27,782 nucleotides of DNA, taken from contig MUCU01000002.1 of the NCBI GenBank assembly GCA_002817055.1, positions 1 to 27,782 on the forward strand, read 5' to 3'. The position numbers and the translations under genes are program-made. The notes beneath the pieces were generated by a model. That model ran no database searches. It was not told where the DNA came from and was given only the letters and a program-made list of their open reading frames with translations. Source of the DNA: SAR202 cluster bacterium Io17-Chloro-G7. GTDB taxonomy: Bacteria; Chloroflexota; Dehalococcoidia; UBA3495. This document shows, in pieces, positions 1 to 8,706 of this stretch; within the stretch, counting starts at the first letter, position 1; each line of letters opens with the position of its first letter.

Positions 1-636
1 AACACCAGCCGCGAAGCCGCCGAAAAAGTGGTGGAAAAAATCGAGGCAAACGGCGGAGAGGCAATACTGTTGGAGGGGGATGTAGCAGAGGAAACGTCCG
101 CCGGATCGGTGGTAAAGCGGGTGTTGGAGCAGTGGGGACAGATCGATATTCTGGTAAACAACGCTGGCATCAACCGGGACCGGTTGCTACTGCGGATGAC
201 CCTAGAAGACTGGGACAACGTGCTGGATGTGAACCTTCGAGGTACCTTTATCTGCTCGAAATTAGTCATGCCGCAGATGATCAAACAGCGCAGCGGTAGG
301 ATCGTCAATATATCCTCGGTGGTCGGTTTGAGCGGCAATCCGGGCCAAGCCAACTACGCTGCCGCCAAAGCAGGCCTGATCGGCTTCACCAAGGCTGTCG
401 CCAGGGAAGTCGCCTCCCGCAACGTGACCGTCAATGCTGTCGCGCCTGGGTTCGTGACTACCGGCATGGTGGACAGCCTTTCCGAGGAAACACAAAAACA
501 AATCCTGGGCAGGATACCCATGGGCCGGTTCGGAACTGCCGAAGATGTGTCCCATGCGGTGCTATTCCTATGTAGCGACGGTGCAGGCTACATCACCGGC
601 CAAGTGCTGACCATCGACGGCGGAATGATCGCTTAG
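1..636 (+). CDS. fabG: 3-oxoacyl-[ACP] reductase FabG, 3' part (5' truncated by window edge)
   Basis: This short-chain dehydrogenase reduces 3-oxoacyl-ACP with NADPH in the cytosolic fatty-acid elongation cycle. The frame is open from base 1 and gives 211 residues. Compared with the usual ~245, the N-terminal Rossmann glycine motif (about 35 residues) lies outside the window. Visible in order are NNAG (residues 53-56), the catalytic Ser at about 106 in NISSVVG, the YxxxK pair Tyr119/Lys123 in NYAAAK, the PGFV loop, and the C-terminal GQVLTIDGGM. The run QANYAAAKAGLIGF is nearly the same as E. coli FabG, so FabG is favoured over a generic SDR. A GTG at 28 is internal and is not the start. The gene ends 176 bp before the next one, and that gap shows no clear terminator. 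Confidence 0.9.
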   Translation, partial: NTSREAAEKVVEKIEANGGEAILLEGDVAEETSAGSVVKRVLEQWGQIDILVNNAGINRDRLLLRMTLEDWDNVLDVNLRGTFICSKLVMPQMIKQRSGRIVNISSVVGLSGNPGQANYAAAKAGLIGFTKAVAREVASRNVTVNAVAPGFVTTGMVDSLSEETQKQILGRIPMGRFGTAEDVSHAVLFLCSDGAGYITGQVLTIDGGMIA

Positions 637-812
637 CTTCTTTGAATCACAGCACGAATCACACCAACCCGGCCGCTCCGCCAACCTTTTGCAAACATCT
701 GCGGTCGAGCCTCTTTTCGATCTCGGTACCGCTACCCCACCCCCCCAAATTTTAATCTATACTGATTGAATCCGAGGTTCACTCCACACAATTTGAGTTA
801 CGGGAGGGAGAA

Positions 813-1700
813 ATGGCCTTTGCCGCCACTGCCAAATTCCGCAAATTGCTCTCGGCACCGGGCATTATCGTCGCCCCTGGGGCATATGATTGCCTTACCG
901 CCACCATTATTCAACAGACCGGGTTTTCCGCTGTCTACATGACCGGGGCTGGCACTTCGGTTGCCCGCTTGGGATACCCGGACTTGGCCCTTGCCACAAT
1001 GACGGAGATGCTGAGCAGCGCCTCCGACATTGCCAGTGTGGTCGATGTGCCGGTTATTGCCGACGCTGACACGGGCTATGGCGGAATTCTCAACGTCCAA
1101 CGCACCGTGCGCCAGTACGAACGCACCGGTGTTGCGGCCATCCACATTGAAGACCAAGAGTTTCCCAAGCGGTGCGGTCACTTGGATGGCAAACAGGTCA
1201 TTCCCGTCGAAGACATGGTGCAAAAAATCAGGGCTGCCGTGGACGCCCGCACCGACCCCGATTTCACAATCATCGTACGCACGGACGCATTGGCGGTGAC
1301 CGGTTGGGACGACTCCATGCGCCGCTGCGATGACTATATTAAAGCTGGAGCCGACGTTCTGTTCGTTGAGGCCCTTCGAACGCCGGAAGAAGCCGAACGG
1401 GCCACCAAGAGCCTGGGAGTACCGCTGCTCTACAACTATGTGGAAACCGGCAAGTCACCTTTGATACCAGCTTCCGAACTGGAGGCGCTGGGGTTCAAAA
1501 TAGTAATCTTTCCCGTCAGCGCCTTACTCACCGTCTGCCGTGTGGTCACCAATGTAATGCAAGAACTGAAGCAGAAAGGGACCACTTCGCACCTTCTGGG
1601 CAACATGGTAAATGTGGAAGAGTGCTTCAATATCGTGGGCTTGGACGCAATGCTGGCCAAGGATGCCCACTATACGGTGGAGCCCCAAGCCGCTTTGTAG
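813..1700 (+). CDS. Isocitrate lyase/PEP mutase superfamily C-C lyase (2-methylisocitrate lyase or oxaloacetate decarboxylase-like)
   Basis: A 295-residue TIM-barrel enzyme of the ICL/PEP-mutase family, whose members cleave or decarboxylate 2-hydroxy or 2-oxo acids with Mg2+. The N-terminal barrel entry (GAYDCLTA, then YMTGAGTS) is followed by the metal-binding DADTGYG at about 84-90. The catalytic loop KRCGH, with Cys121, is intact, so lyase chemistry is plausible and it is not a Cys-less phosphonate enzyme by this criterion. The length suits the methylisocitrate lyase/carboxyphosphonoenolpyruvate mutase branch and is too short for glyoxylate-cycle AceA. The ATG has a strong GGGAGGGAG Shine-Dalgarno just upstream (802-810). 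The substrate is not resolvable: no prpC or prpD neighbours are present, and the following hydrolase and flavoprotein do not define a pathway. Confidence 0.85.
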   Translation: MAFAATAKFRKLLSAPGIIVAPGAYDCLTATIIQQTGFSAVYMTGAGTSVARLGYPDLALATMTEMLSSASDIASVVDVPVIADADTGYGGILNVQRTVRQYERTGVAAIHIEDQEFPKRCGHLDGKQVIPVEDMVQKIRAAVDARTDPDFTIIVRTDALAVTGWDDSMRRCDDYIKAGADVLFVEALRTPEEAERATKSLGVPLLYNYVETGKSPLIPASELEALGFKIVIFPVSALLTVCRVVTNVMQELKQKGTTSHLLGNMVNVEECFNIVGLDAMLAKDAHYTVEPQAAL

Positions 1701-1762
1701 GCGCCTCCAAACTGAATTAGGCTAATCATATAGAATAGTCAAATTATTGGGTAGGCAAAATC

Positions 1763-2284
1763 ATGGCCAACGCGGTACTTGTGGTCGACATGGTGCGGGG
1801 TTTTTTGGAACCGGGGCACAACCTGTATTGCGGGGATGAAGCCCGGAAAATCGTCCCGAATGTTTATCAGTTGCTGGTCCGGGAGACGCAAGCTGGTTCA
1901 CACATATTGTTCATCTCCGACCATCATGATCCCGACGACTTGGAGTTCCGGATATTCCCTGTCCACTGCGTTAAAGGCACTTCAGAACCCGACGTGATTC
2001 CCGAACTTTCCCGGTTTGTGACCGATGACAACGTGGTGCCCAAGAACCGCTATAGCGGATTCTTCAATACCGAACTCGATCAACGTCTACGGCGGCTTCA
2101 ACCGGACAAGCTGGTGCTGTGTGGTGTTTGCACCGATATTTGCGTGTTGCACACCACGTCCGATGCTCGCAACCGGGACTATCCAGTGGAAGTGCCCGCC
2201 AACTGCGTCGCGTCCTTCGACCAAGAAGCCCACGGTTGGGCTTTGCGGCATTTGGAGAAAATCCTTGGCGCTAAAGTGGTCTAA
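1763..2284 (+). CDS. Nicotinamidase/isochorismatase-family cysteine amidohydrolase
   Basis: A 173-residue cysteine hydrolase. The family's catalytic triad is recognisable as Asp9 (VVDM), Lys94 (PKNRYSGF) and Cys127 (GVCTDICV). Possible metal ligands of true nicotinamidases are also present: Asp53 and His55 in SDHHD, and His68 in FPVHCVKGT. This favours a metal-bound nicotinamidase-like enzyme, which would convert nicotinamide to nicotinate for NAD salvage, over a metal-free isochorismatase. The protein is shorter than E. coli PncA, so pncA is not assigned. The start ATG follows GGGTAGG. It sits 62 bp after the lyase gene in the same orientation, so the two could be co-transcribed. Confidence 0.82.
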   Translation: MANAVLVVDMVRGFLEPGHNLYCGDEARKIVPNVYQLLVRETQAGSHILFISDHHDPDDLEFRIFPVHCVKGTSEPDVIPELSRFVTDDNVVPKNRYSGFFNTELDQRLRRLQPDKLVLCGVCTDICVLHTTSDARNRDYPVEVPANCVASFDQEAHGWALRHLEKILGAKVV

Positions 2285-2451
2285 GCCCAACAAGAATAAA
2301 ATATTTCGAAGATTCCTTGATAGGCAGAACGGATAGGGCTTACTCGTTTTCATGGGCGGATCCGCAGTTGTCCAAATCCTTGGCCGAAAGCCGGCGCCGA
2401 TAGTGGAACTTTCTGGGGTATTTACTTGCACTGCCACCTGCGGAGGCTTTA

Positions 2452-3657
2452 ATGGTTGCCAAATCCTACGACATTATTACCGTTGGAGGAGGGATTGCCG
2501 GGGCTTCCCTGGCCAAGGTCATGGCTGAGAAAGGCGCGAAAGTGCTTGTGTTGGAGCGAGATTCCGTTTTCCGAGACAGGGTACGCGGCGAGGCGATCAT
2601 GCCTTGGGGCACAGCCGAAGCCAAAGAATTGGGATTATACGAAACCTTCATAGCGTCGGGAGGGCGCGATCTGGTTTGGTGGGACGGTTACCAGGGTTCC
2701 GAGCGCACAAGTCACCGTGAACTGACCGCTACGACCACTCCCAAGGAACCAGTAACGGCGTTTCACCACCCAACTGCTCAAAGCTTTTTGATACGGGCGG
2801 CCGCCGACGCCGGCGCGGAAATCCGCCTAGGCGTCAGGGTCTTAGGTGTCAAAACAGGGGATTTGCCCCAAGTGCTTGCGGAAGTGGACGGAGAGGAAAA
2901 CGAGTTTCGGGCGAGGTTGGTCGTCGGAGCAGATGGGCGGGATGCGCCGTTTCGGGGGTGGGCGGGTTTCAACGTACTGCGAGACCCCGGTCACACGCTG
3001 GTGGCGGGTCTCCTGTTGGATGAAGTCCCAGTTGACGACGACTCGTCCCACGCCTGGCTAAATTCTGACCTCGGCCTTTGGGTCCTGATTTTCCCTCAAG
3101 GCGGAGGGCGCGTTAGGGGTTATGTGTGTTATGGCGAGGACGCCGGCTTTCGTTTGAGTGGAGACGGGGATATCTCCCGGTTCATTGAGCAATCCATCAA
3201 CGCCGGTATGTCCGAGGGCATTTACGCCTCCGCCAAGCCAGCCGGGCCATTGGCGACATTCGATGGCGCAGCCTCGTGGATAGACCATCCCTATCGCAAC
3301 GGTATCGCATTAATCGGCGCAGCGGCGGGCGCCCCCGACCCTACATGGGGTCAAGGTTTATCTCTGTCCCTTCGGGACGTGCGGGTACTGCGAGACGCAC
3401 TTATCCGTGACGAAAACTGGGATCTGGCCGGGAATTCATATGCCGATGAACACGACCGATATTTTAAAGTCATTCACGACATCGAGTTGTGGGAAACCGA
3501 GATATTGATGAAAACGGGGGAAGAGGCGGACGCGCGCCGGAAAAAAGCCTTCGCAGCATGGCGGGAAGACCGTACTCGGCAACTGGACGTGATGCTCAGT
3601 GGACCGATTCCATTTGTGGATGAAACAACAAAGAGACGGTTCTTCGGCGAAGAATAA
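2452..3657 (+). CDS. FAD-dependent monooxygenase/oxidoreductase (PHBH-fold, PF01494-like)
   Basis: A 401-residue flavoprotein. An N-terminal Rossmann motif (VGGGIAGASLA, residues 11-21) ends with the ADP-ribose-binding Glu in VLVLERD. RVRGEAIMPWG (about 43-53) follows, then the family GADGR motif at 159-163. Near residues 288-302 is the region that normally reads GDAAH..P..GQG; here it reads GAAAGAPDPTWGQG, so the Asp that usually contacts the FAD ribityl chain is replaced by Ala. The fold is clear but the substrate is not; no ferredoxin or reductase partner adjoins it. The start has CGGAGG about seven bases upstream. A 167-bp gap precedes it with no obvious gene. It converges with the CoA-transferase operon, 59 bp apart, without a strong intervening terminator. 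Confidence 0.82.
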   Translation: MVAKSYDIITVGGGIAGASLAKVMAEKGAKVLVLERDSVFRDRVRGEAIMPWGTAEAKELGLYETFIASGGRDLVWWDGYQGSERTSHRELTATTTPKEPVTAFHHPTAQSFLIRAAADAGAEIRLGVRVLGVKTGDLPQVLAEVDGEENEFRARLVVGADGRDAPFRGWAGFNVLRDPGHTLVAGLLLDEVPVDDDSSHAWLNSDLGLWVLIFPQGGGRVRGYVCYGEDAGFRLSGDGDISRFIEQSINAGMSEGIYASAKPAGPLATFDGAASWIDHPYRNGIALIGAAAGAPDPTWGQGLSLSLRDVRVLRDALIRDENWDLAGNSYADEHDRYFKVIHDIELWETEILMKTGEEADARRKKAFAAWREDRTRQLDVMLSGPIPFVDETTKRRFFGEE

Positions 3658-3716
3658 GCCAATAAGCCCAGGTCCGGATCGATTCCGAGAGTACGCCGCT
3701 AACTTACTTGCCCTGT

Positions 3717-4937
3717 CTAACCGCCCAGGGCTCCGCCAATAATGGCCTCGGTAACCTCATCCTCGGTCATGCCCAAGAGTTCCCGCATCACCTCTTCATT
3801 GTGCTGACCTAGCACCGGCGCAGGAGTCCGGGGACCGCTGTCGTAACCGCTAATTCGGAATTGATGGCCGGGGTAAGGTATGGTGCCCATTTCCTGGTGG
3901 TCCAGCGGGCGGAAGAACCGCCGGTGCGCCAATTGAGGGTCTTGCTGAAGGTCGCTGCTCCGCTGCACCACGCCCGCTGGCACGCCTTCGGAAAGCACAG
4001 TGTCCATCACCGTTTCTGGCGGCATTGACTTTGTCCACTCGCTTAGCTTGCCCTCTATCTCGTCTTGGTTAGCCAGACGGCCTGCTGCCTTGTCGAACCT
4101 AGAGTCTTGGGCCCAATTCGGCTCGCCCATAGCCCGGCGCAATCCTGCCCATTGCTGGTCGTCCTCGACGGCAATGGCGCACCATTGGTCGTCCCCCTGG
4201 CAAGGGAACGCCCCGTGGGGCGCGAAAGAGTCGGACCGGTTGCCGTTCCGGGTGACCGACCGGCCACTGACGTCGTAGTCAATCAACTGGGGCGCAAGGA
4301 AGTGTAGGCCCATCTCTAACTGGGATGCGTCGATCAGTTGACCCACGCCGGTTCGCCGACGGTGGTCCAAGGCCGCCATCAACGTGACGGCTAGAAATCG
4401 AGGAGACACCGTGTCTGTGTAGGCTGTCCATGGGCCGTCGGGAGGAAGGTCCGGCCACCCGGTGACTTCGTAATAACCCGCAATGGAACCAGCGTGAAAC
4501 CCGAAGCCAGCGAAGCTGGAAGCGGGGCCGGTCTGCCCCATTAGGCAAGTGCTGGCCATGATAATCGATGGGTTAAGCGTACGGGCGGTCTCGTATCCGA
4601 TGCCCAAGCTGTCAACGGTGCCCGGAGTAAAGCTTTCGGTGAAAACGTCGGCCCAAGCGATTAACCGATGGGCTATAGCCACGCCGTAAGGGCTTTTAAG
4701 GTCCAGGGTAATGCCGTACTTGGAGGTGTTGTAGTCGGCGAAAAACTGGGTGTGGTTAGGACCCGGAACACCGTCTTTAAATGGTCCAGCCACCCTTAAA
4801 ATGTCCAAAGGGCTGTTGGTCTCCACTTTGACCACGGTTGCCCCGTGGTCTGCCAAGTACTTGGTTGATATGGGACCAACGCCAACCCAAGAAAAGTCGG
4901 CGATCTTGATTCCCTCGAATGGTAGTGTGTCCGCCAT
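3717..4937 (-). CDS. Family III (CaiB/BaiF-type) CoA-transferase, A subunit, downstream copy
   Basis: This 406-residue enzyme of the formyl-CoA/carnitine CoA-transferase family would move CoA between carboxylates through an aspartyl-CoA intermediate. The N-terminal nucleotide-like fold starts FEGIKIADFSWVGVGP, then DHGATVVKVE, the ESFTPG loop (101-106) and GQTGP. Asp175 in YTDTVSPR aligns with the catalytic Asp of the family, and the TGVGQLIDAS strand follows 21 residues later. It is the last gene of a four-gene minus-strand operon, 34 bp behind its B partner. It is a close paralogue of the protein at 6230-7468, aligning almost without gaps. It most probably forms a heteromer with the product of 4972-6198, as known for two-subunit enzymes such as benzylsuccinate CoA-transferase. 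The substrate is unknown. Confidence 0.88.
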   Translation of the reverse strand: MADTLPFEGIKIADFSWVGVGPISTKYLADHGATVVKVETNSPLDILRVAGPFKDGVPGPNHTQFFADYNTSKYGITLDLKSPYGVAIAHRLIAWADVFTESFTPGTVDSLGIGYETARTLNPSIIMASTCLMGQTGPASSFAGFGFHAGSIAGYYEVTGWPDLPPDGPWTAYTDTVSPRFLAVTLMAALDHRRRTGVGQLIDASQLEMGLHFLAPQLIDYDVSGRSVTRNGNRSDSFAPHGAFPCQGDDQWCAIAVEDDQQWAGLRRAMGEPNWAQDSRFDKAAGRLANQDEIEGKLSEWTKSMPPETVMDTVLSEGVPAGVVQRSSDLQQDPQLAHRRFFRPLDHQEMGTIPYPGHQFRISGYDSGPRTPAPVLGQHNEEVMRELLGMTEDEVTEAIIGGALGG

Positions 4938-4971
4938 CTTAACCTCTAAATATATTGGCCGGTGCTCCCGG

Positions 4972-6198
4972 TTATCCCTTGACCTGACCCACGGCGGCAG
5001 CTATTTGACCAGTTGATAGGCCTAAAATATCGCCCAAAATTTCCCCGTTGTGTTCTCCCAACCTGGGGGGCCAGCGACGGACCTTCATTGGCGTTTGGCT
5101 GAGATTGGCAAATATCCCGGGCACCCTGGCCTCATTTCCGTTGGGCAGTGGAGCCGTAAGCCAATAACCTCTTTCTTCCAAGTGACGGAACCGTGTTAAA
5201 TCCTCCATATTGCTAACCGGGGCCATGGAGACTCCCTCGGCCAGCCCTTGCTCAAGCAACTGGTTTTTAGTTTTATCCCGGACGTACCCACTGACAGCGA
5301 CCAGAACTTCTTCAATCGTGTGAGCTACCGGTTGCTGTTGTAGAAGCTTGAAGTGGTACATGGGCCATTCTTCCGCTGCCAGCCAGTCCTCGGGAACAAT
5401 ACCGTCACGGACGCACCATTCGACCATTTTGGCTAGTGCGCCACCAATGGGGAATATCACCACATATCCGTCGGCGCACTGGTGGACCAAGCGAATGGTG
5501 ACGGTCCCTAGTTGGATTGTGTTGCCGCCTCGGTTAAAATCTCGGCCTTGGACCGCATGAGCGACCATGCCTTGCATCATAGTCCAAATCATGGCGGTTT
5601 GAGCGGAAACATCAACAAATTGGCCTTGGCCGGTGCGTAGCATGAGGGCGTGGGCAGTCATCCCCCCTACGGCCGCTTCCACCGACCCGTGGAGCCATGC
5701 TTGAGGCAGGGACAAGCGTACAGGAGCACGGTCTCGGTGCCCTTGCAGGCTCATGGGGCCGCCCATGGCCGCCAGGGTAAGGTCGCTGGCGGGATAATTC
5801 GCATGGGGCCCGTCTTGGCCAAAAGGTGTTATAGCCACGTATACGATCCGGGGATTGACCTTACTCATGGCTTCGAAGCCCAGCCCTCTCTGAGCCATTT
5901 CACCGGGCCGGGCCGACTCGATGATGAAGTCGGCTTTTTCCGCCAAAGCGAATAGAGCGTTGCGCCCCGCTTCTGTCTCCAAATCGAGGGTGATGCTGCG
6001 CTTATTGCGGTTGAAAGCATAATATTGGAGGCTTCGTTCCGCTTCTGGAGCGCCGTCCAAAAACGGTCTTAGCGCACGGCTTGCCGAGCCGCCCGGCGGC
6101 TCCACCTTGATAACGTCGGCGCCCAAGTCGCCCAGCACCATGCTGGACAACTCGCCCTTTTCATCTGTAAGGTCCAATACCATGTAGGGACTGAGCAT
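4972..6198 (-). CDS. Family III CoA-transferase homologue, B subunit lacking the catalytic Asp, downstream copy
   Basis: This 408-residue CaiB/BaiF-fold protein starts MLSPYMVLDLTDEKGELSS, with GDLGADVIKVEPP (23-35), FIIESARPGE (91-100), TPFGQDGP and GQGQFVDVS. Counting back from the conserved TGxGQ strand, the position of the catalytic Asp is Trp168, in PQAWLHGS, with no Asp nearby. It is therefore probably a structural or regulatory subunit rather than a catalyst by itself. It lies 31 bp after the A' gene (6230-7468) and 34 bp before the A gene (3717-4937). Its paralogue at 7472-8695 has the same substitution. An alternative reading is an enzyme using another nucleophile; the repeated B-A gene order favours a heteromer. 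Confidence 0.86.
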   Translation of the reverse strand: MLSPYMVLDLTDEKGELSSMVLGDLGADVIKVEPPGGSASRALRPFLDGAPEAERSLQYYAFNRNKRSITLDLETEAGRNALFALAEKADFIIESARPGEMAQRGLGFEAMSKVNPRIVYVAITPFGQDGPHANYPASDLTLAAMGGPMSLQGHRDRAPVRLSLPQAWLHGSVEAAVGGMTAHALMLRTGQGQFVDVSAQTAMIWTMMQGMVAHAVQGRDFNRGGNTIQLGTVTIRLVHQCADGYVVIFPIGGALAKMVEWCVRDGIVPEDWLAAEEWPMYHFKLLQQQPVAHTIEEVLVAVSGYVRDKTKNQLLEQGLAEGVSMAPVSNMEDLTRFRHLEERGYWLTAPLPNGNEARVPGIFANLSQTPMKVRRWPPRLGEHNGEILGDILGLSTGQIAAAVGQVKG

Positions 6199-6229
6199 TT
6201 CGTTCCTTTCACACTCCGCTAATAGTTGA

Positions 6230-7468
6230 CTACTCTAATCCCCCTGCAATTATGGCTTCAGTCATTTCATCGTCGGTCATACCCAGCAATTCCTTCAGTA
6301 TTTGTTCGTTGTGCTGGCCAAAGACCGGGGCGGCAAAGCGGGGGCCATGATCGTAGCCACGAATGTCAAACAGATGGCCGGTATGAGGAACCCGTCCTAC
6401 TTCGGGGTCGTCGAGTTCAGGAAACATTCCGCGGTGAGCCAGTTGGGGGTCCTGGAATAGATCACTACTTCGCTGGACCACGCCTGCGGGCACGCCCTCT
6501 GCTTGGCAGAGCCGCATCACTTCTTGTGGCGGCAAGCCCGCAGTCCATTGGGAGATGTAGCCGTCAATCTCATCATGGTTTTCCAGCCGCCCCGGATTGC
6601 TAGCAAAGCGATTGTCCCTTGCCCAATCAGGGTTGTCTAGAACCCTTCGCAAAGCAAGCCACTCTTCATCATTTTCTATGGCAATAGCGCACCATTGATC
6701 TTCGCCAGCGCAGGGATAGGCCCCCTGAGGCGCCGCGAAGCTCGACCGGTTTCCGTTCCGAGTTACTTGGTGGTTGTTTGCGGTGTAATCGAAAATCTGC
6801 GGCGCCAGGAATTGCAGTCCCATCTCTAACTGGCTAGCGTCGATATATTGGCCTTGGCCGGTACGGCGCCGGTGGTCCACGGCCGCTATAATGATCGCTG
6901 ACAGAATTCTGGGAGTCACAACATCAGTGTAGGCTGTCCAAGGACCGTCCGGCGCAAGGTCTGGCCATCCTGTGATGTCATAAAATCCGGCCACCGCTCC
7001 GGCGTGGAACCCGTAACCGGCGAATTGTGATGCAGGCCCGGTCTGCCCCATGAGGCAAGTGCTGACCATAATTATCGAAGGATTGAGCCGCCGGGCCGTT
7101 TCGTAGTCTATTCCGAAGCCGGCCATTGTCCCTGGCGTGAAGCTTTCAAGGTAAACGTCAGCCCAGGATATCAAACGTTTAGCGATTTCAGTTGCTTCCG
7201 GGATCTTTAAATTCAGGGTAAGGCCCAGCTTGGATGTATTGAAGTCACTGAACGCATGGGTCCGTGTGGGTGCGGCCCGACGATCTTTAAACGGACCTAG
7301 GCTATGGATGATGTCGGGCCGGGTCAACGATTCCACTCGCACCACGGTGGCGCCGTGGTCCGCCAAATATTTGGTGCTGGTGGGTCCGACCCACACCCAG
7401 GAAAAGTCGGCGATTTTTATGCCATCGAATGGTAGCTTGCCTGAAGAAGTCATATCTGAAGATGCCAT
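6230..7468 (-). CDS. Family III CoA-transferase, A' subunit, upstream copy
   Basis: A 412-residue paralogue of the protein at 3717-4937. It shares FDGIKIADFSW, DHGATVVRVE, ESFTPGT, STCLMGQTGPAS and the catalytic-type Asp182 in YTDVVTPR, 21 residues before TGQGQYIDAS. Its start is only 3 bp beyond the stop of the B' gene, and its Shine-Dalgarno AAAAGGGG is formed by the last codons of that gene, so translation is probably coupled. The ATG at 7468 gives a five-residue longer N-terminus than the internal ATG at residue 6; the upstream ATG is better spaced from the AAGGGG. Divergence is visible in the region after GPFKD (RRAAPTRTHAFSDFN against GVPGPNHTQFFADYN), which might reflect a different acyl substrate. 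Confidence 0.88.
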   Translation of the reverse strand: MASSDMTSSGKLPFDGIKIADFSWVWVGPTSTKYLADHGATVVRVESLTRPDIIHSLGPFKDRRAAPTRTHAFSDFNTSKLGLTLNLKIPEATEIAKRLISWADVYLESFTPGTMAGFGIDYETARRLNPSIIMVSTCLMGQTGPASQFAGYGFHAGAVAGFYDITGWPDLAPDGPWTAYTDVVTPRILSAIIIAAVDHRRRTGQGQYIDASQLEMGLQFLAPQIFDYTANNHQVTRNGNRSSFAAPQGAYPCAGEDQWCAIAIENDEEWLALRRVLDNPDWARDNRFASNPGRLENHDEIDGYISQWTAGLPPQEVMRLCQAEGVPAGVVQRSSDLFQDPQLAHRGMFPELDDPEVGRVPHTGHLFDIRGYDHGPRFAAPVFGQHNEQILKELLGMTDDEMTEAIIAGGLE

Positions 7469-7471
7469 CTT

Positions 7472-8695
7472 CTACCCCTTTTGGCCGCTGGCGACGGAGA
7501 TTTCCGCTGGCGTAAGCCCCAACATATCGCCTAGAATATCCTGGTTGTGTTGGCCCAATGTGGGCGCCCAATGGCGTACACTCATGGGAGTTGCCTCAGG
7601 CCTGGCCAACACTCCTGGCGCTCGTACCTGGGTACCGTTGGGCAATGGAGCGGTAAGCCAGTATCCCCGCTCCTCCAAATGGCGAAAACGGACCAAGTCC
7701 TCTGAGGTGCTCACCGGCGCCATGGTGACTCCTTCGCGAAGCCCCAACTCCAATAGCTCGGATTTAGTGCGGCGTTTCAAAAAGCGGGTAACGGCGTCGA
7801 CCACCTCGTCCAATTGGTAGCGCAACTGGTTTTGTTGGAACAGGTTTCTTTCGTATATAGGCCAGTCCTCACCGTCGATCCATTCCTTGGGCACGATTCC
7901 GTCAGCCACCAGCCAGTGGACCATTTTAGTCATTGTGGCGCCGGAGGGTAGCATAACCAAGTGCCCATCGGCGCACTCATACACTATGGGCACGCTTAAT
8001 GAACCCAACTGGAGGACTGAGCCTCCGCGGTTGAAGTTGGACCCTTGAATCTGATGAGCGATTCGTGCGTGTAGCATGGACCAAAACATAGCGGTCTGGG
8101 CGGATACGTCCACAAACTGGGCTTCTCCCGTGGCCAGCATCTGTCCGTGGACAGTAAGCGCTCCCACCAATGCCTCGGCGGAGGCATGGAGCCAAACTTG
8201 GGGCACCGTAATGCGCACCGGAGCCCGTTTCGGGTCGCCCTGCACGCTCATCTGCCCCCCCATGGCCGCTAGGGTCAGATCGTTGGCGGTGAGATTGGCG
8301 TAGGGGCCATCTTGGCCAAAGGGAGTGATAGCCACGTACACGATTCTCGGGTTCGCTTGCGTAAGGGTTTCGAATCCGATACCTAGGCGGTCCATCTCTC
8401 CGGGAGGCGCAGACTCGATTATGAAGTCCGCCTTCTCGGCCAGAGACTTCAGAGCACTGCGGCCGGGTTCAGAGTTCAAATCCAGAGTCACGCCCAGTTT
8501 ATTACGGTTAAAGGCAAAGTATCGAAGACTACGCTCGTGTTCCGGTGCGCCGTCCAAAAAGGGTTCCAACGTCCGGCTCCTAGAGGCTTCGGGCGGCTCA
8601 ATCTTGATGACGTCGGCACCCAAGTCCCCCAGCAGCATGCTGGCAAACTCTCCCCGGTCGTCGGTAATATCCAGAACAGTATACGGACTGAGCAT
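7472..8695 (-). CDS. Family III CoA-transferase homologue, B' subunit lacking the catalytic Asp, first gene of operon
   Basis: A 407-residue paralogue of the protein at 4972-6198, co-linear over nearly its whole length: MLSPYTVLDITDDRGEF, GDLGADVIKIEPPE, FIIESAPPGE, VAITPFGQDGPYAN, PQVWLHAS, FVDVSAQTAM. As in the other B subunit, Trp168 occupies the catalytic Asp position. It is the promoter-proximal gene of the operon. An extended -10 lies at 8762-8767, and the leader carries three tandem GGAG-containing 12-mers before the ATG. The tight 3-bp junction with the A' gene supports 1:1 expression of B' and A'. The substrate is unknown. Confidence 0.86.
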   Translation of the reverse strand: MLSPYTVLDITDDRGEFASMLLGDLGADVIKIEPPEASRSRTLEPFLDGAPEHERSLRYFAFNRNKLGVTLDLNSEPGRSALKSLAEKADFIIESAPPGEMDRLGIGFETLTQANPRIVYVAITPFGQDGPYANLTANDLTLAAMGGQMSVQGDPKRAPVRITVPQVWLHASAEALVGALTVHGQMLATGEAQFVDVSAQTAMFWSMLHARIAHQIQGSNFNRGGSVLQLGSLSVPIVYECADGHLVMLPSGATMTKMVHWLVADGIVPKEWIDGEDWPIYERNLFQQNQLRYQLDEVVDAVTRFLKRRTKSELLELGLREGVTMAPVSTSEDLVRFRHLEERGYWLTAPLPNGTQVRAPGVLARPEATPMSVRHWAPTLGQHNQDILGDMLGLTPAEISVASGQKG

Positions 8696-8706
8696 TAGCT
8701 TCGTTA

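Noticed and set aside
4000..4307. Plus-strand frames opposite the CoA-transferase genes
   Set aside because: Shadows of the strongly conserved minus-strand genes.
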